In this document: one piece after another, positions 37,588 through 45,705 of the stretch
Position numbering within the stretch: the first letter of the stretch is position 1
Layout of the letters: every line of letters starts with the position of its first letter
DNA from: Arcobacter caeni
GTDB lineage: Bacteria; Campylobacterota; Campylobacteria; Campylobacterales; Arcobacteraceae
Assembly: GCF_003063245.1 (NCBI RefSeq)
Contig: NZ_MUXE01000010.1
Span: 28,889 to 92,888 of the forward strand
DNA: 64,000 nucleotides
Direction of reading: 5' to 3'
Position numbers and translations under genes: made by a program
The notes under the pieces: model-generated
The model's database searches: none
What the model saw: the letters and a program-made list of their open reading frames with translations, nothing else
What the model was told of the DNA's origin: nothing

Positions 37588-39672
37588 ATGACAACAGTAA
37601 AACTTCAAAATCTTGATTGTGCAAATTGTGCGGGAAAAATCGAAAAAAGATTAAATGAACTCGATGAACTTAGTAATGTAAAATTAAATTTTGCTACTTC
37701 GACTTTGAGTTTTGAACAAAAAAGTGAAAAAAATTTATTAGACAAAATTGAAAATGAGATTCAAAAAATCGAGAAACAAGTCCTAATTATAAAAGATGAA
37801 ACAAAAAAACAGAGAACTTTTTGGGAACTTCTTAATAAAAAACTTTTATTAATTACAATTATTTCTATTATTTTAACATTTATATCTTACAACTATGTAA
37901 GCAATAAAAACCTTCAACTCATTTTATATGTAACTGCTTATTTGTTAGTTGGTCGGGATGTAATATTTCAAGCTATTAAAAATATAAAAAATGGAAAAGT
38001 ATTTGATGAACATTTTTTAATGAGCATTGCAACTATTGGAGCCTTTGCATTGGGTGAATATGTTGAGGGGATTGCTGTTATGCTATTTTATCAAATAGGA
38101 GAGATGTTCCAAGCAGTTGCTGTTAATAATTCAAGAGATAATATTAATGCACTTATAGATATTAAACCTGAATTTGCAAATGTTAAAGAGGGTGAAAATA
38201 TTATTCAAAAAACACCTGAAAATGTAAAAATTGGCGATACTATTTTAGTTAAAGTAGGAGAAAAAGTACCTGTAGATGGGATACTTCTTTCAAAAAAATG
38301 TTCTTTTGATACAAGTACAATTACAGGTGAATTTAAACCTAAAACCATCAATGAAAATGAAGAACTTATCAGTGGTTATATCAATATATCAAATGCTTCA
38401 TATATAAAAGTAAAATCCCTTTATAAAGACTCAACTATTGCTAAAATTGTAGAACTCATTGAAAATGCAGCTTCAAAAAAAGCATCTGCTGAGAAATTTA
38501 TCTCGAAGTTCGCTGCTGTTTATACACCCATTGTAGTTATTCTTGCTGTTTTATTAAGTACACTTCCCCCATTATTTATCCAAGGAGCAGTGTTTACAGA
38601 TTGGATAGAAAGAGGATTAATTTTTTTAGTAATTTCTTGCCCTTGTGCTTTAGTGGTTTCTGTTCCATTATCTTTTTTTAGTGCCATTGGTGCTATATCT
38701 AAAAGAGGTGTATTGGTAAAAGGTGCAAACTATGTAGAAAAACTAACAGAAATAAGAAATATTGTATTTGATAAAACAGGTACACTTACCCATGGAGTAT
38801 TTGAAGTCACAGATATTAAGAGCAAACTATTACCAGAAGATGAACTTTTAAAACTTGCAGCCTATTCAGAGAGTTTTTCAACGCATCCTATTGCACTGTC
38901 TATTGTAAAGGCTTATGGTAAAGAAATTGACTTAAAACATATAATAACTCATGAAGAGTTTGGTGGCATGGGAATAAAAGCAATTGTAGATAACAAAGAA
39001 GTTTTAATAGGAAATACAAAACTTCTTACAAAATTTAATATACAATATGATGATGTAAAAGAGAATTTAAGTGCAATCTTAATCGCCATTGATAATGTAT
39101 TTGCAGGTTATATTGTAGTAGATGATATTATCAAAACTGAAGCAAAAAGCGTCATTAGTGAACTCAAAAAACTCAATATCAATAAAACGTATATGTTAAC
39201 AGGAGATAAAAAGGAAGTTGCTTTAAATGTAGCTACTGTATTGGGCATAGATGAAGTAAAATATGAACTTTTACCTCAAGAAAAATTGACTTATTTTGAG
39301 AAGATAAAAAAACAGACGAATCAACCTACGGCTTTTGTAGGTGATGGAATAAATGATGCTCCAACTTTAGCAAACGCAGATCTTGGAATTGCTATGGGTG
39401 GAATTGGTAGTGATTTAGCTGTAAAATCTGCTGATATTATTCTTTTAAATGATAATATACAATCTATTGTTGATGCTATAAAAATTGCTAAAAAAACTAA
39501 AACAATTGTTTATCAAAATATTGTTTTTATTATGATAGTTAAAATTGGTTTTCTTGTTCTTGGTGCAGGAGCAATCATTGGTATGAAAGAAGCGATTTTT
39601 GCAGATGTTGGTGTAGCTTTACTTGCTATTTTTAATTCTATGAGAATTCTAAATACTATAAAAGAAAAATAA
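37588..39672 (+). CDS. Heavy metal-translocating P-type ATPase, Zn/Cd/Pb type
   Basis: P1B-type exporter of 694 residues. An N-terminal HMA domain has LDCANCAGK, the transmembrane metal site is SCPCALVVSVPL, the phosphorylation motif DKTGTLTHG, and the hinge GDGINDAPTLANADLG. The last helices contain a Lys (MIVKIGFLVLG) and DVGVALLAIFNSMRIL. The K...DxG pair is the signature of the Zn2+/Cd2+/Pb2+ subgroup (ZntA/CadA). It may share substrates with the RND pump: ATPase from cytoplasm, RND from periplasm. Confidence 0.93.
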   Translation: MTTVKLQNLDCANCAGKIEKRLNELDELSNVKLNFATSTLSFEQKSEKNLLDKIENEIQKIEKQVLIIKDETKKQRTFWELLNKKLLLITIISIILTFISYNYVSNKNLQLILYVTAYLLVGRDVIFQAIKNIKNGKVFDEHFLMSIATIGAFALGEYVEGIAVMLFYQIGEMFQAVAVNNSRDNINALIDIKPEFANVKEGENIIQKTPENVKIGDTILVKVGEKVPVDGILLSKKCSFDTSTITGEFKPKTINENEELISGYINISNASYIKVKSLYKDSTIAKIVELIENAASKKASAEKFISKFAAVYTPIVVILAVLLSTLPPLFIQGAVFTDWIERGLIFLVISCPCALVVSVPLSFFSAIGAISKRGVLVKGANYVEKLTEIRNIVFDKTGTLTHGVFEVTDIKSKLLPEDELLKLAAYSESFSTHPIALSIVKAYGKEIDLKHIITHEEFGGMGIKAIVDNKEVLIGNTKLLTKFNIQYDDVKENLSAILIAIDNVFAGYIVVDDIIKTEAKSVISELKKLNINKTYMLTGDKKEVALNVATVLGIDEVKYELLPQEKLTYFEKIKKQTNQPTAFVGDGINDAPTLANADLGIAMGGIGSDLAVKSADIILLNDNIQSIVDAIKIAKKTKTIVYQNIVFIMIVKIGFLVLGAGAIIGMKEAIFADVGVALLAIFNSMRILNTIKEK

Positions 39673-39677
39673 AATAA

Positions 39678-40007
39678 ATGATAGGTAATTTAGGGATATT
39701 CTTTTTAGCAGCTTTTTTTGAAATATTTGGCTGTTTTGCTTTTTGGTTGTATTTTAGACTTGGAAAAACTCCTTGGTGGATAGTGTTAGGGGTTATTTCT
39801 TTAATTCTTTTTGCTTATGTTTTAACCAAAATTGATGTGGAAAATGCAGGAAGAATTTATGCTATATATGGTGGGATTTATATAATAGCTTCTTTAATTT
39901 GGCTTGTTTTAGTTGAAAGAGAGAGTTTTAATAGATGGGATATTATAGGTGCAAGTTTAGCAATGATTGGAGCATTTATTATATTTATTGGAAATAAAGC
40001 AAACTAA
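39678..40007 (+). CDS. YnfA family small membrane protein
   Basis: A 109-residue, four-helix membrane protein matching the YnfA/UPF0060 family: GCFAFWLYFRLGKTPWW, then GRIYAIYGGIYIIASLIWL and FNRWDIIGASLAMIGAFIIF. The family resembles small multidrug resistance proteins; efflux activity is proposed but not general knowledge. It follows the ATPase by 5 nt and likely shares its transcript. Confidence 0.85.
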   Translation: MIGNLGIFFLAAFFEIFGCFAFWLYFRLGKTPWWIVLGVISLILFAYVLTKIDVENAGRIYAIYGGIYIIASLIWLVLVERESFNRWDIIGASLAMIGAFIIFIGNKAN

Positions 40008-40062
40008 TTGGGAATGTCAAGATAAATTTTGATAGGAGTACACTAAGCTCCTTCATTTTTGA

Positions 40063-40407
40063 ATGTATTACATTATAAAAGTTTTAATTTCTGCTATTTT
40101 AATTGTGGGTATATCAGAACTTTCAAAAAGAAGTTCATTCGTTGGAGCTATCTTAGCATCTATACCTTTTGTATCCGTGTTGGCTTTTATTTGGATATAT
40201 GTTGATACAAAAAATGTAGAAACTATCTCAAAACTTTCATATTCAATTTTTTGGTTAGTTATTCCCTCTTTAGTATTATTTGTTATTTTGCCTATTTTTC
40301 TCAAATATTTTAACTTCTATATCTCATTATTGGGTTCAATATTTATTACAATTATTAGTTATTATATAATGATTTCTTTACTTCAAAAATTTAATATTAG
40401 TTTGTGA
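40063..40407 (+). CDS. DUF3147 family membrane protein
   Basis: 114 residues, four hydrophobic segments; the start YYIIKVLISAILIVGISELS and FVGAILASIPFVSVLAFIWIY match DUF3147. The function is unknown. It commonly accompanies metal-resistance genes, consistent with its place at the end of this island. It converges with the resolvase gene; the 50-nt gap is A/T-rich and could terminate both. Confidence 0.7.
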   Translation: MYYIIKVLISAILIVGISELSKRSSFVGAILASIPFVSVLAFIWIYVDTKNVETISKLSYSIFWLVIPSLVLFVILPIFLKYFNFYISLLGSIFITIISYYIMISLLQKFNISL

Positions 40408-40456
40408 TTCGCAAAATAAAAATATAAATAGCAGAGAAAAAGAAATTTTATTTTTT

Positions 40457-41005
40457 TTATGTTGCAGGAATCCACCTATAAAGGGTAGCAAGAGATACAC
40501 CTAAATCTTTTGCTACATCTTTTGGAAGAGCACCTGATTCTAAAAGTTTTTTTGCACTTGCAAGTTTACTATCTGTCATAGTTCTTTTTCTTCCACCAAC
40601 ACGTCCTAGTTTTTTAGCAGATTCAAGCCCAGCTTTTGTTCTTTCAACAATTAATTCTCTTTCCATTTGGGCTAAACTTGCCATTACATGAAAAAAGAAT
40701 CTTCCACTTGGTGTTGATGTATCTATAGAATCAGTTAAGCTTTTAAAATGTATATTTTTAGAATTAAGTTCGCTAACAAGTTCAATTAAACTTTTTACAC
40801 TTCTTCCTAATCTATCAAGTTTCCATACAACTAAAGTATCATTTTCTCTTAGCATTTCAAGAGCTTTTAAAAGACCTGGACGATTATCTTTTGTGCCACT
40901 TAGTTCATCTTCATAAATTCTTTCACATCCAGCTTTTTCTAAAGCATCTTTTTGTAAAGAAAGATTTTGATCAGTTGTTGAAACTCTTGCATATCCTATA
41001 AGCAT
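40457..41005 (-). CDS. Serine recombinase (resolvase/invertase family)
   Basis: A 182-residue small serine recombinase. The catalytic Ser lies in YARVSTTDQNL, the Arg/Asp cluster in VVWKLDRLGRSVKSL, with the E helix MERELIVERTKAGLESA, then a C-terminal helix-turn-helix (LPKDVAKDLGVSLATLYRWI). It appears intact. It is the last gene of the toxin-antitoxin operon (9 nt after the PemK-like gene), an unusual setting that suggests the whole unit belonged to a mobile element. Its crossover site is not identified. Confidence 0.9.
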   Translation of the reverse strand: MLIGYARVSTTDQNLSLQKDALEKAGCERIYEDELSGTKDNRPGLLKALEMLRENDTLVVWKLDRLGRSVKSLIELVSELNSKNIHFKSLTDSIDTSTPSGRFFFHVMASLAQMERELIVERTKAGLESAKKLGRVGGRKRTMTDSKLASAKKLLESGALPKDVAKDLGVSLATLYRWIPAT

Positions 41006-41014
41006 TAGATTATC

Positions 41015-41326
41015 CTATTGAAAATTTTTACAAAGAGCTTGTATAACTAAATCATATTCTTCTTGGGTTAATTTAGCTATTTTTTCTTTGATCTTAAATT
41101 TATTTAATGTTGTAATTTGATTGATTAAAACATCTGAATCTTCTTTTAGATTATCTCTTTTTTCTATTCTTAATCTATATGGAAACATATCATCAAGAGT
41201 ATTAGATGATAATGGTAAGATAATAACTGTATCTAAAATAGAATTTTCATCATCTTTTGAAATAATTAATGCTTTTGTATTTTGTTCTGTAATAACTATA
41301 TCTTTACAATTAAATTCATTTTTCAA
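41015..41326 (-). CDS. PemK/MazF-like toxin (probable)
   Basis: A 103-residue protein with the second half of the PemK/MazF fold: [20 protein letters not shown] followed by a C-terminal helix [16 protein letters not shown]. The N-terminal strand region ([20 protein letters not shown]) is shorter than usual and the typical G-D-I-V... start is weak. It overlaps fic by 11 nt. Whether it is an active endoribonuclease or a degenerate or regulatory paralogue is open. Confidence 0.6.
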   Translation of the reverse strand: MKNEFNCKDIVITEQNTKALIISKDDENSILDTVIILPLSSNTLDDMFPYRLRIEKRDNLKEDSDVLINQITTLNKFKIKEKIAKLTQEEYDLVIQALCKNFQ

Positions 41327-41864
41327 CTACATATCCTTCATAATAGTAAGATTGTTCTATTCCTTTGAATATTACTTCTCTATCATCTACTTTATCTGTA
41401 AGATTAGCACTTAATAAAAATCTTAATTCTAAATCATTAATAGGGCTTCGCTCCATTGATTGTAAATATAATTCTTTATCTATAAATTGCCAATTAACAA
41501 CCTTTTTTAGATTTTTCTTTAACATCATATCAAGCCAAATACGCATGGTTCTTCCATTACCTTCCATAAATGGATGAGCAATATTCATTTCAACATATTT
41601 TGCTATTATCTCTTCAAAAGTATTTTCATTCATAGTTTCTATTTTGTCCAAAATCTCTTTTAAATATAAAGAGTTAGCAAATCTAAAATTACCTTTTGAA
41701 ATATTAAGAGTTCTAATTTCTCCAGCAAAATCATATAATCCATCAAATAAAAATTTGTGAATTTGTTGTAAGCCCTTTAATGTTCCAACTTCAAAGTTAT
41801 CTATCTCTTTACTATCAAAAAGAAGATATGCTTTTTCAATACTTAATTTATCAATATTTTTCAT
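41316..41864 (-). CDS. Fic domain toxin
   Basis: A 182-residue Fic/Doc protein that would transfer AMP or another phospho-group to targets. The core motif [12 protein letters not shown] is complete, including the catalytic His and the anion-binding GNGR. The flap region [10 protein letters not shown] precedes it. I see no S/T-x-x-x-E-G/N inhibitory helix in this protein, so inhibition probably comes from a partner. The upstream 78-residue protein overlaps it by 4 nt and is the likely antitoxin. Confidence 0.85.
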   Translation of the reverse strand: MKNIDKLSIEKAYLLFDSKEIDNFEVGTLKGLQQIHKFLFDGLYDFAGEIRTLNISKGNFRFANSLYLKEILDKIETMNENTFEEIIAKYVEMNIAHPFMEGNGRTMRIWLDMMLKKNLKKVVNWQFIDKELYLQSMERSPINDLELRFLLSANLTDKVDDREVIFKGIEQSYYYEGYVVEK

Positions 41865-42097
41865 GAGTTGTTTTCACTCTCTTTTTCAAAATCTTCATGT
41901 TGTTTTAATTTTTTAAGTTTAGCTAATTTTTCATCACGATCAATTTTATCAATCAAAGGTTTAATTTGTTTTTCATATTTAGAAGAAATGAAATATCCTA
42001 ATGTAATATTTTTTCTTTTATCAACAATTTGAGCAATATCCATACTTTTTATTAATGAAGGTTTATTTTGAATATCTGTAATACCATAGATTAACAT
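41861..42097 (-). CDS. Putative antitoxin of the Fic/PemK-like operon
   Basis: A 78-residue, highly charged protein: [20 protein letters not shown], then a C-terminal coiled, Lys/Glu-rich helix. The N-terminal half resembles Phd/YefM-type DNA-binding antitoxins loosely. It does not contain the VbhA-type Fic inhibitory motif that I could find. Its start has AAAGGA 7 nt upstream, and a 21-bp AT palindrome lies between the -10 and the start, consistent with self-repression. Confidence 0.55.
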   Translation of the reverse strand: MLIYGITDIQNKPSLIKSMDIAQIVDKRKNITLGYFISSKYEKQIKPLIDKIDRDEKLAKLKKLKQHEDFEKESENNS

Positions 42098-42109
42098 TTA
42101 GTAATCCTT

Positions 42110-42137
42110 TATATATAATTATTATATATAGATTATA
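42110..42137 (-). promoter_or_regulatory. Promoter and palindromic operator of the toxin-antitoxin operon
   Basis: A TATAAT on the minus strand (42132-42137) is followed by a 10+1+10 perfect palindrome (42110-42130, centre T at 42120), then the ribosome site. This is the usual arrangement for antitoxin autoregulation, though an A/T-only palindrome is weak evidence. Confidence 0.5.
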
Positions 42138-42404
42138 TCTTATAGATAGTTATAAACTAACTAAAATATAAAGAATAATAAATAAACTTTCTTAAAACTC
42201 ATATAAATTATAACAAATTAAGAATTAGTTTTGAGAATAGTTTTTGAGAATTTAAAAGTATGATTTTATGGAATTTAGTAATTTGCTTTTTTTCATTCTT
42301 AAAAACCACCGTTTATAAGAAAAGTTTTTTATGATAAAAATGAGATATTGGATTTTTTATTTAGGATTTAAATATTTTTTTAAGTTTGTTGATAAAATTA
42401 GTTG

Positions 42405-42458
42405 ATATTTAAGATGGCTATAGTTTTTTATACCAATGTATAAATGTAGTCTATAACC
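42405..42458 (+). repeat. Structured repeat, copy C (most diverged)
   Basis: It aligns with the other copies: GATATTTAAGATGG, then TACCAATGTATAAATGTAG. GGCTATAG (42416-42423) can pair with CTATAACC (42451-42458) with one wobble-type difference. Its end is 3 nt from the stop of the E2-E1-JAB gene, i.e. just downstream of that gene. Confidence 0.55.
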
Positions 42459-42461
42459 AGT

Positions 42462-44573
42462 TTAAAAAGTTAAAAAATTACCACTACTATAAATTAGACA
42501 AACCGATGGACAATTTTCTCTGTCTTTCATTAATTTTTCTTTCATTCTTTTATCAGTGCCAGATGGTCCACCTCCAAGAGGATGACTATGCCATGTACCT
42601 ATATATGTTAATAAGCCATTTGTTTTAATTTCATAAGATTCTATTTTATCTTTAAGACCAATTGTACCTAATTCAAAATAACTTGAACTTCTTTTACTGT
42701 CTTCTGGAGCATCTATAAAATCTACAATTGTAAAAGTTCTATTAACTAATGATATATGGCCAATTAAAATTCCTCCTGTTTCATTTGGAAGATGTTTTTT
42801 TGATTCTTCTTTAATCATATCAATTACTCTTGATGAAACTCTTACTTGCATATTATAAGTATCTTCTTTTAATATAACTGGAGGAAATACTTCTAAATTT
42901 TGCCAAGATATATTTATATTATTTTGAATCTGGCCTATATTAAGCTCTCCAAAATCTTTTGAACCAAACTCTAATCTATTTTGAATAATATTTGCCATTG
43001 AAGCAGCTTGAAGAGATATAGTTGCATCAGATACAATTGTTGTTAATGAACCACATCCTTGTCCAATAGCTTCATATTTTACATTATTAGTTCTAATCAA
43101 TTTAGATAGTTCATCATTGAAAAAACATAGATAATAAAATTCAACCATTATATCATCAACTCTAACACCTCTATTTTTAGCTTCAATAAATACTAAACCT
43201 ATAGTTCCTAATTGATGAAGTACAGTATAAATTACTTCACTTTTGATATTGTCATTAATTAAAAAGTTTCTAACAGATATATCTGCTGTTGAATCAATTA
43301 AAATCTGATTCTCGTGAAGAGCTTGTTCTAAATCTTTTATATCTTTATCTGAATATTTTATATTTTTTAATCCCATTTCCTTTAAAGAATTATGTAATAG
43401 TAAACTCTTTTTGCCATATATAAAATTTGCATTACTTAATCCATGACGAGCATAATTATGGGCACTAAAGAATCCTTTATCTATTAAATTAATATTATCA
43501 GTAAGTCCAGTTCTTGCTAAATGTAAAATAATTTTTGAACCTAAACTACCACAACCTATTTGGGTAATTACCATATCTTTATTTGTTGTTTTTTTGCTAA
43601 GACCTGAAAATTTTGAAAATAATTCTTTTGAAGGAGATTCCTTACTTGATAAAGTATATACTTTTGTTCCATGCTGAATCTTTTTCCCATTTCTTGTTTT
43701 TTCAAGTGTTTTTACATTTATTGCAAAATTCATAATTTCATAATCTAAATTAGTTCCTATTATTTTTGCAGGTCGTCGAACAAATAATGATACAAACACA
43801 TATGAAATATTTTCTAATAATTTATAATTTTTTGTTAAATCTTCATCTAAGTTTGTAATATGAATTTTTTTACAAAAATCTACTAAATCACGATATGTAC
43901 TTATATTATTAGGATAATATCTATCAGCAATTTGTTCACTCATAAAAGGAATTAGATATGAAATATTAACATTATTAACTTTTTGTAATTCATCATTTTT
44001 TCTTACATAAAAATAGTTATTCTTTTCATCTATAATCCAATAAGTTACTGTACTAGTTTCTATTCCATTAGCTAATACTTTTTCAACAAAACTAATTGGA
44101 AATTCAATATCCCCATCAGAATTATCACTTCTCATAGGTTCCCATCCTTGTGACTTATCGAATAATCTATTAGTAACTGTTTTGTCTAACCAAAATGCCA
44201 TTTGGTCAAGTATTTCATCAAAAAATTTTGGTTGCTGTAATAGTTCAGATAGATTCCCTTCATAAATACAAGGATTAACTACTTTACTATTTGGATTAAT
44301 ATGTTCAAAATATCTTGGAAAATCTTTTCTTAATGTAATAAAAGGTTCTTTACTAGGAAATTTTTCACAGAATTCAAATTTAACATCCTCTTCTCGTCTA
44401 ACCCCTAACTCTGTTTCATTATCTACTATTGCACTTGGGAAATTTAATTTAAAAGTAGCTGTAAATGAAGCTTTTATGTTTGCTTCATCCACTTTTATCT
44501 TAGTTACTTTACTTATGTGATGTGATTGTTCAGTATATTTATGAGCTAGTTCAATAAAATTAAAATTAACCAT
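42462..44573 (-). CDS. E2-like / E1 (ThiF) / JAB-JAMM fusion protein
   Basis: A single 703-residue polypeptide carrying three ubiquitin-pathway activities. Residues about 1-140 are an E2/RWD-like domain with a candidate acceptor Cys102 in NPCIYEG. Residues about 330-560 are a ThiF/E1 adenylation domain: ATP loop IGCGSLGSKI (340-345), LIDKG, HNYARHG, and candidate E1 Cys507 in GQGCGSL. Residues about 575-703 are a JAB peptidase with Glu598 (NETGGILIG) and the metal site WHSHP...SGTD (His662, His664, Asp674). The His-to-Ser spacing is 6 instead of the usual 7. The middle (140-330) is unassigned. The ATG at 44573 is preferred over a GTG at 44579; it overlaps the MBL gene stop, with GGGGGAAG as ribosome site. 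Resembles fused CBASS Cap2/Cap3 or Bil-like systems, but with no cyclase or ubiquitin gene. Confidence 0.9.
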   Translation of the reverse strand: MVNFNFIELAHKYTEQSHHISKVTKIKVDEANIKASFTATFKLNFPSAIVDNETELGVRREEDVKFEFCEKFPSKEPFITLRKDFPRYFEHINPNSKVVNPCIYEGNLSELLQQPKFFDEILDQMAFWLDKTVTNRLFDKSQGWEPMRSDNSDGDIEFPISFVEKVLANGIETSTVTYWIIDEKNNYFYVRKNDELQKVNNVNISYLIPFMSEQIADRYYPNNISTYRDLVDFCKKIHITNLDEDLTKNYKLLENISYVFVSLFVRRPAKIIGTNLDYEIMNFAINVKTLEKTRNGKKIQHGTKVYTLSSKESPSKELFSKFSGLSKKTTNKDMVITQIGCGSLGSKIILHLARTGLTDNINLIDKGFFSAHNYARHGLSNANFIYGKKSLLLHNSLKEMGLKNIKYSDKDIKDLEQALHENQILIDSTADISVRNFLINDNIKSEVIYTVLHQLGTIGLVFIEAKNRGVRVDDIMVEFYYLCFFNDELSKLIRTNNVKYEAIGQGCGSLTTIVSDATISLQAASMANIIQNRLEFGSKDFGELNIGQIQNNINISWQNLEVFPPVILKEDTYNMQVRVSSRVIDMIKEESKKHLPNETGGILIGHISLVNRTFTIVDFIDAPEDSKRSSSYFELGTIGLKDKIESYEIKTNGLLTYIGTWHSHPLGGGPSGTDKRMKEKLMKDRENCPSVCLIYSSGNFLTF

Positions 44574-45702
44574 GCCCACGTGCTTCCCCCACTGATATTG
44601 CAGAAGCAGTAGTTATTTTAGCTTTTGTGGTTTTTACTATCTCTTTATGTCCAAATCCAGTTAGTTCAAATTCAATTGGTTCGCTTCCTTTTTTATAACC
44701 TAAAGTATAAAAAAAGTTTGATTCTCCAACAATGTTTTCATATTCTTTTTTTGCTTCTTTGTGAGGAGGCGTATCTTTACCAAATTCTCTACAACTAGCA
44801 ATTATTTTAGCTCCAGATTTAGCTTGAGAAAGTAATTCTAATGCATTTTCAGATATTTCACAAGAACCATCACTTAGTTTATTAAACATTGAATATTTAG
44901 AACAATGATGTGGTGCAAGTAAGATATCATACTTAAATTTTGATAGATGATATATATTATACATATATTGTAAAACATCTGCTCCTGCATCACCTGTTAA
45001 CAATATTTGGTTTATATAACTATCTTGCTCAATATTTAATTGTAAAATTACACTCCCTCTATTTTTTCTTTTATATAAATCATCAATTTCATCTTTTTGT
45101 TGTTCAATTGGTCCTAATATATTAATATCAATTTTTGAACTTAAATTTCTATTATTTAAAAAATGTATAGAATCTCCAATTTCATATACAATATTTTCAA
45201 CATGATCTGTTTTATCATCATCAGATTTTCCTAAAATGATAATTCTATTACCTTCTTCTTGTATTGCATCATATTTCTTGTGAAGTTCATATCTTCTTCT
45301 CATTTCTGTATTAAATACTTTTGCATTCGATTGTAAAGTATGAAAAATATTTGCTTTTTTAAAGAAACGTGATGATCCCCAAATCTCTTTAATATAAATT
45401 TTTTCACACTTATCTGAAATATCTTTTATATCTCCCGTATAAAAATAATTCTCAAAACCTCTAATGTGGTCATCATCATGATGTGATAAAATAAATACAT
45501 CAACAAAATGTCTACCTTTCGAATCTGTTTTTAAATTATCTTTTAAATATTGTAAAACATCGTATGTTTTATCATTAGGATCAGTTGCTTTTTCTCTAAT
45601 ATACATATCGTATAAAATCGTTGTTTCATTTACATCATTTAATTTAATAAATGTCATATTACCATTGTCAACTGGTAAAAATGCAATTTTTGTATAACTC
45701 AT
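44566..45702 (-). CDS. Metallo-beta-lactamase-fold hydrolase with Gly-ending C-terminal tail
   Basis: A 378-residue cytoplasmic MBL-fold protein of the ComEC/Rec2-like branch. Metal ligands are in LSHHDDDH (74-79), LLTGDAGAD (235-242) and LLAPHHCSK (261-269). It has no signal peptide. After the fold, residues about 357-378 form a low-complexity Lys/Thr/Ala/Ser tail ending GEARGHG. It sits between the membrane protein (3-nt gap) and the E1 fusion (8-nt overlap). Two roles are possible: a nuclease or phosphodiesterase effector, and/or the protein whose C-terminus the E2-E1 enzyme activates. Neither is shown by sequence. Confidence 0.82.
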   Translation of the reverse strand: MSYTKIAFLPVDNGNMTFIKLNDVNETTILYDMYIREKATDPNDKTYDVLQYLKDNLKTDSKGRHFVDVFILSHHDDDHIRGFENYFYTGDIKDISDKCEKIYIKEIWGSSRFFKKANIFHTLQSNAKVFNTEMRRRYELHKKYDAIQEEGNRIIILGKSDDDKTDHVENIVYEIGDSIHFLNNRNLSSKIDINILGPIEQQKDEIDDLYKRKNRGSVILQLNIEQDSYINQILLTGDAGADVLQYMYNIYHLSKFKYDILLAPHHCSKYSMFNKLSDGSCEISENALELLSQAKSGAKIIASCREFGKDTPPHKEAKKEYENIVGESNFFYTLGYKKGSEPIEFELTGFGHKEIVKTTKAKITTASAISVGEARGHG

Positions 45703-45705
45703 AGA

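Larger units (their letters stand above)
42098..42461. other. Gene-free interval between toxin-antitoxin operon and E2-E1-JAB gene
   Basis: Contains the toxin-antitoxin promoter (42110-42137), a short direct repeat of TTTTGAGAAT (about 42221-42250), and repeat copy C near its end. No open frame of note is present on either strand. Confidence 0.6.
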
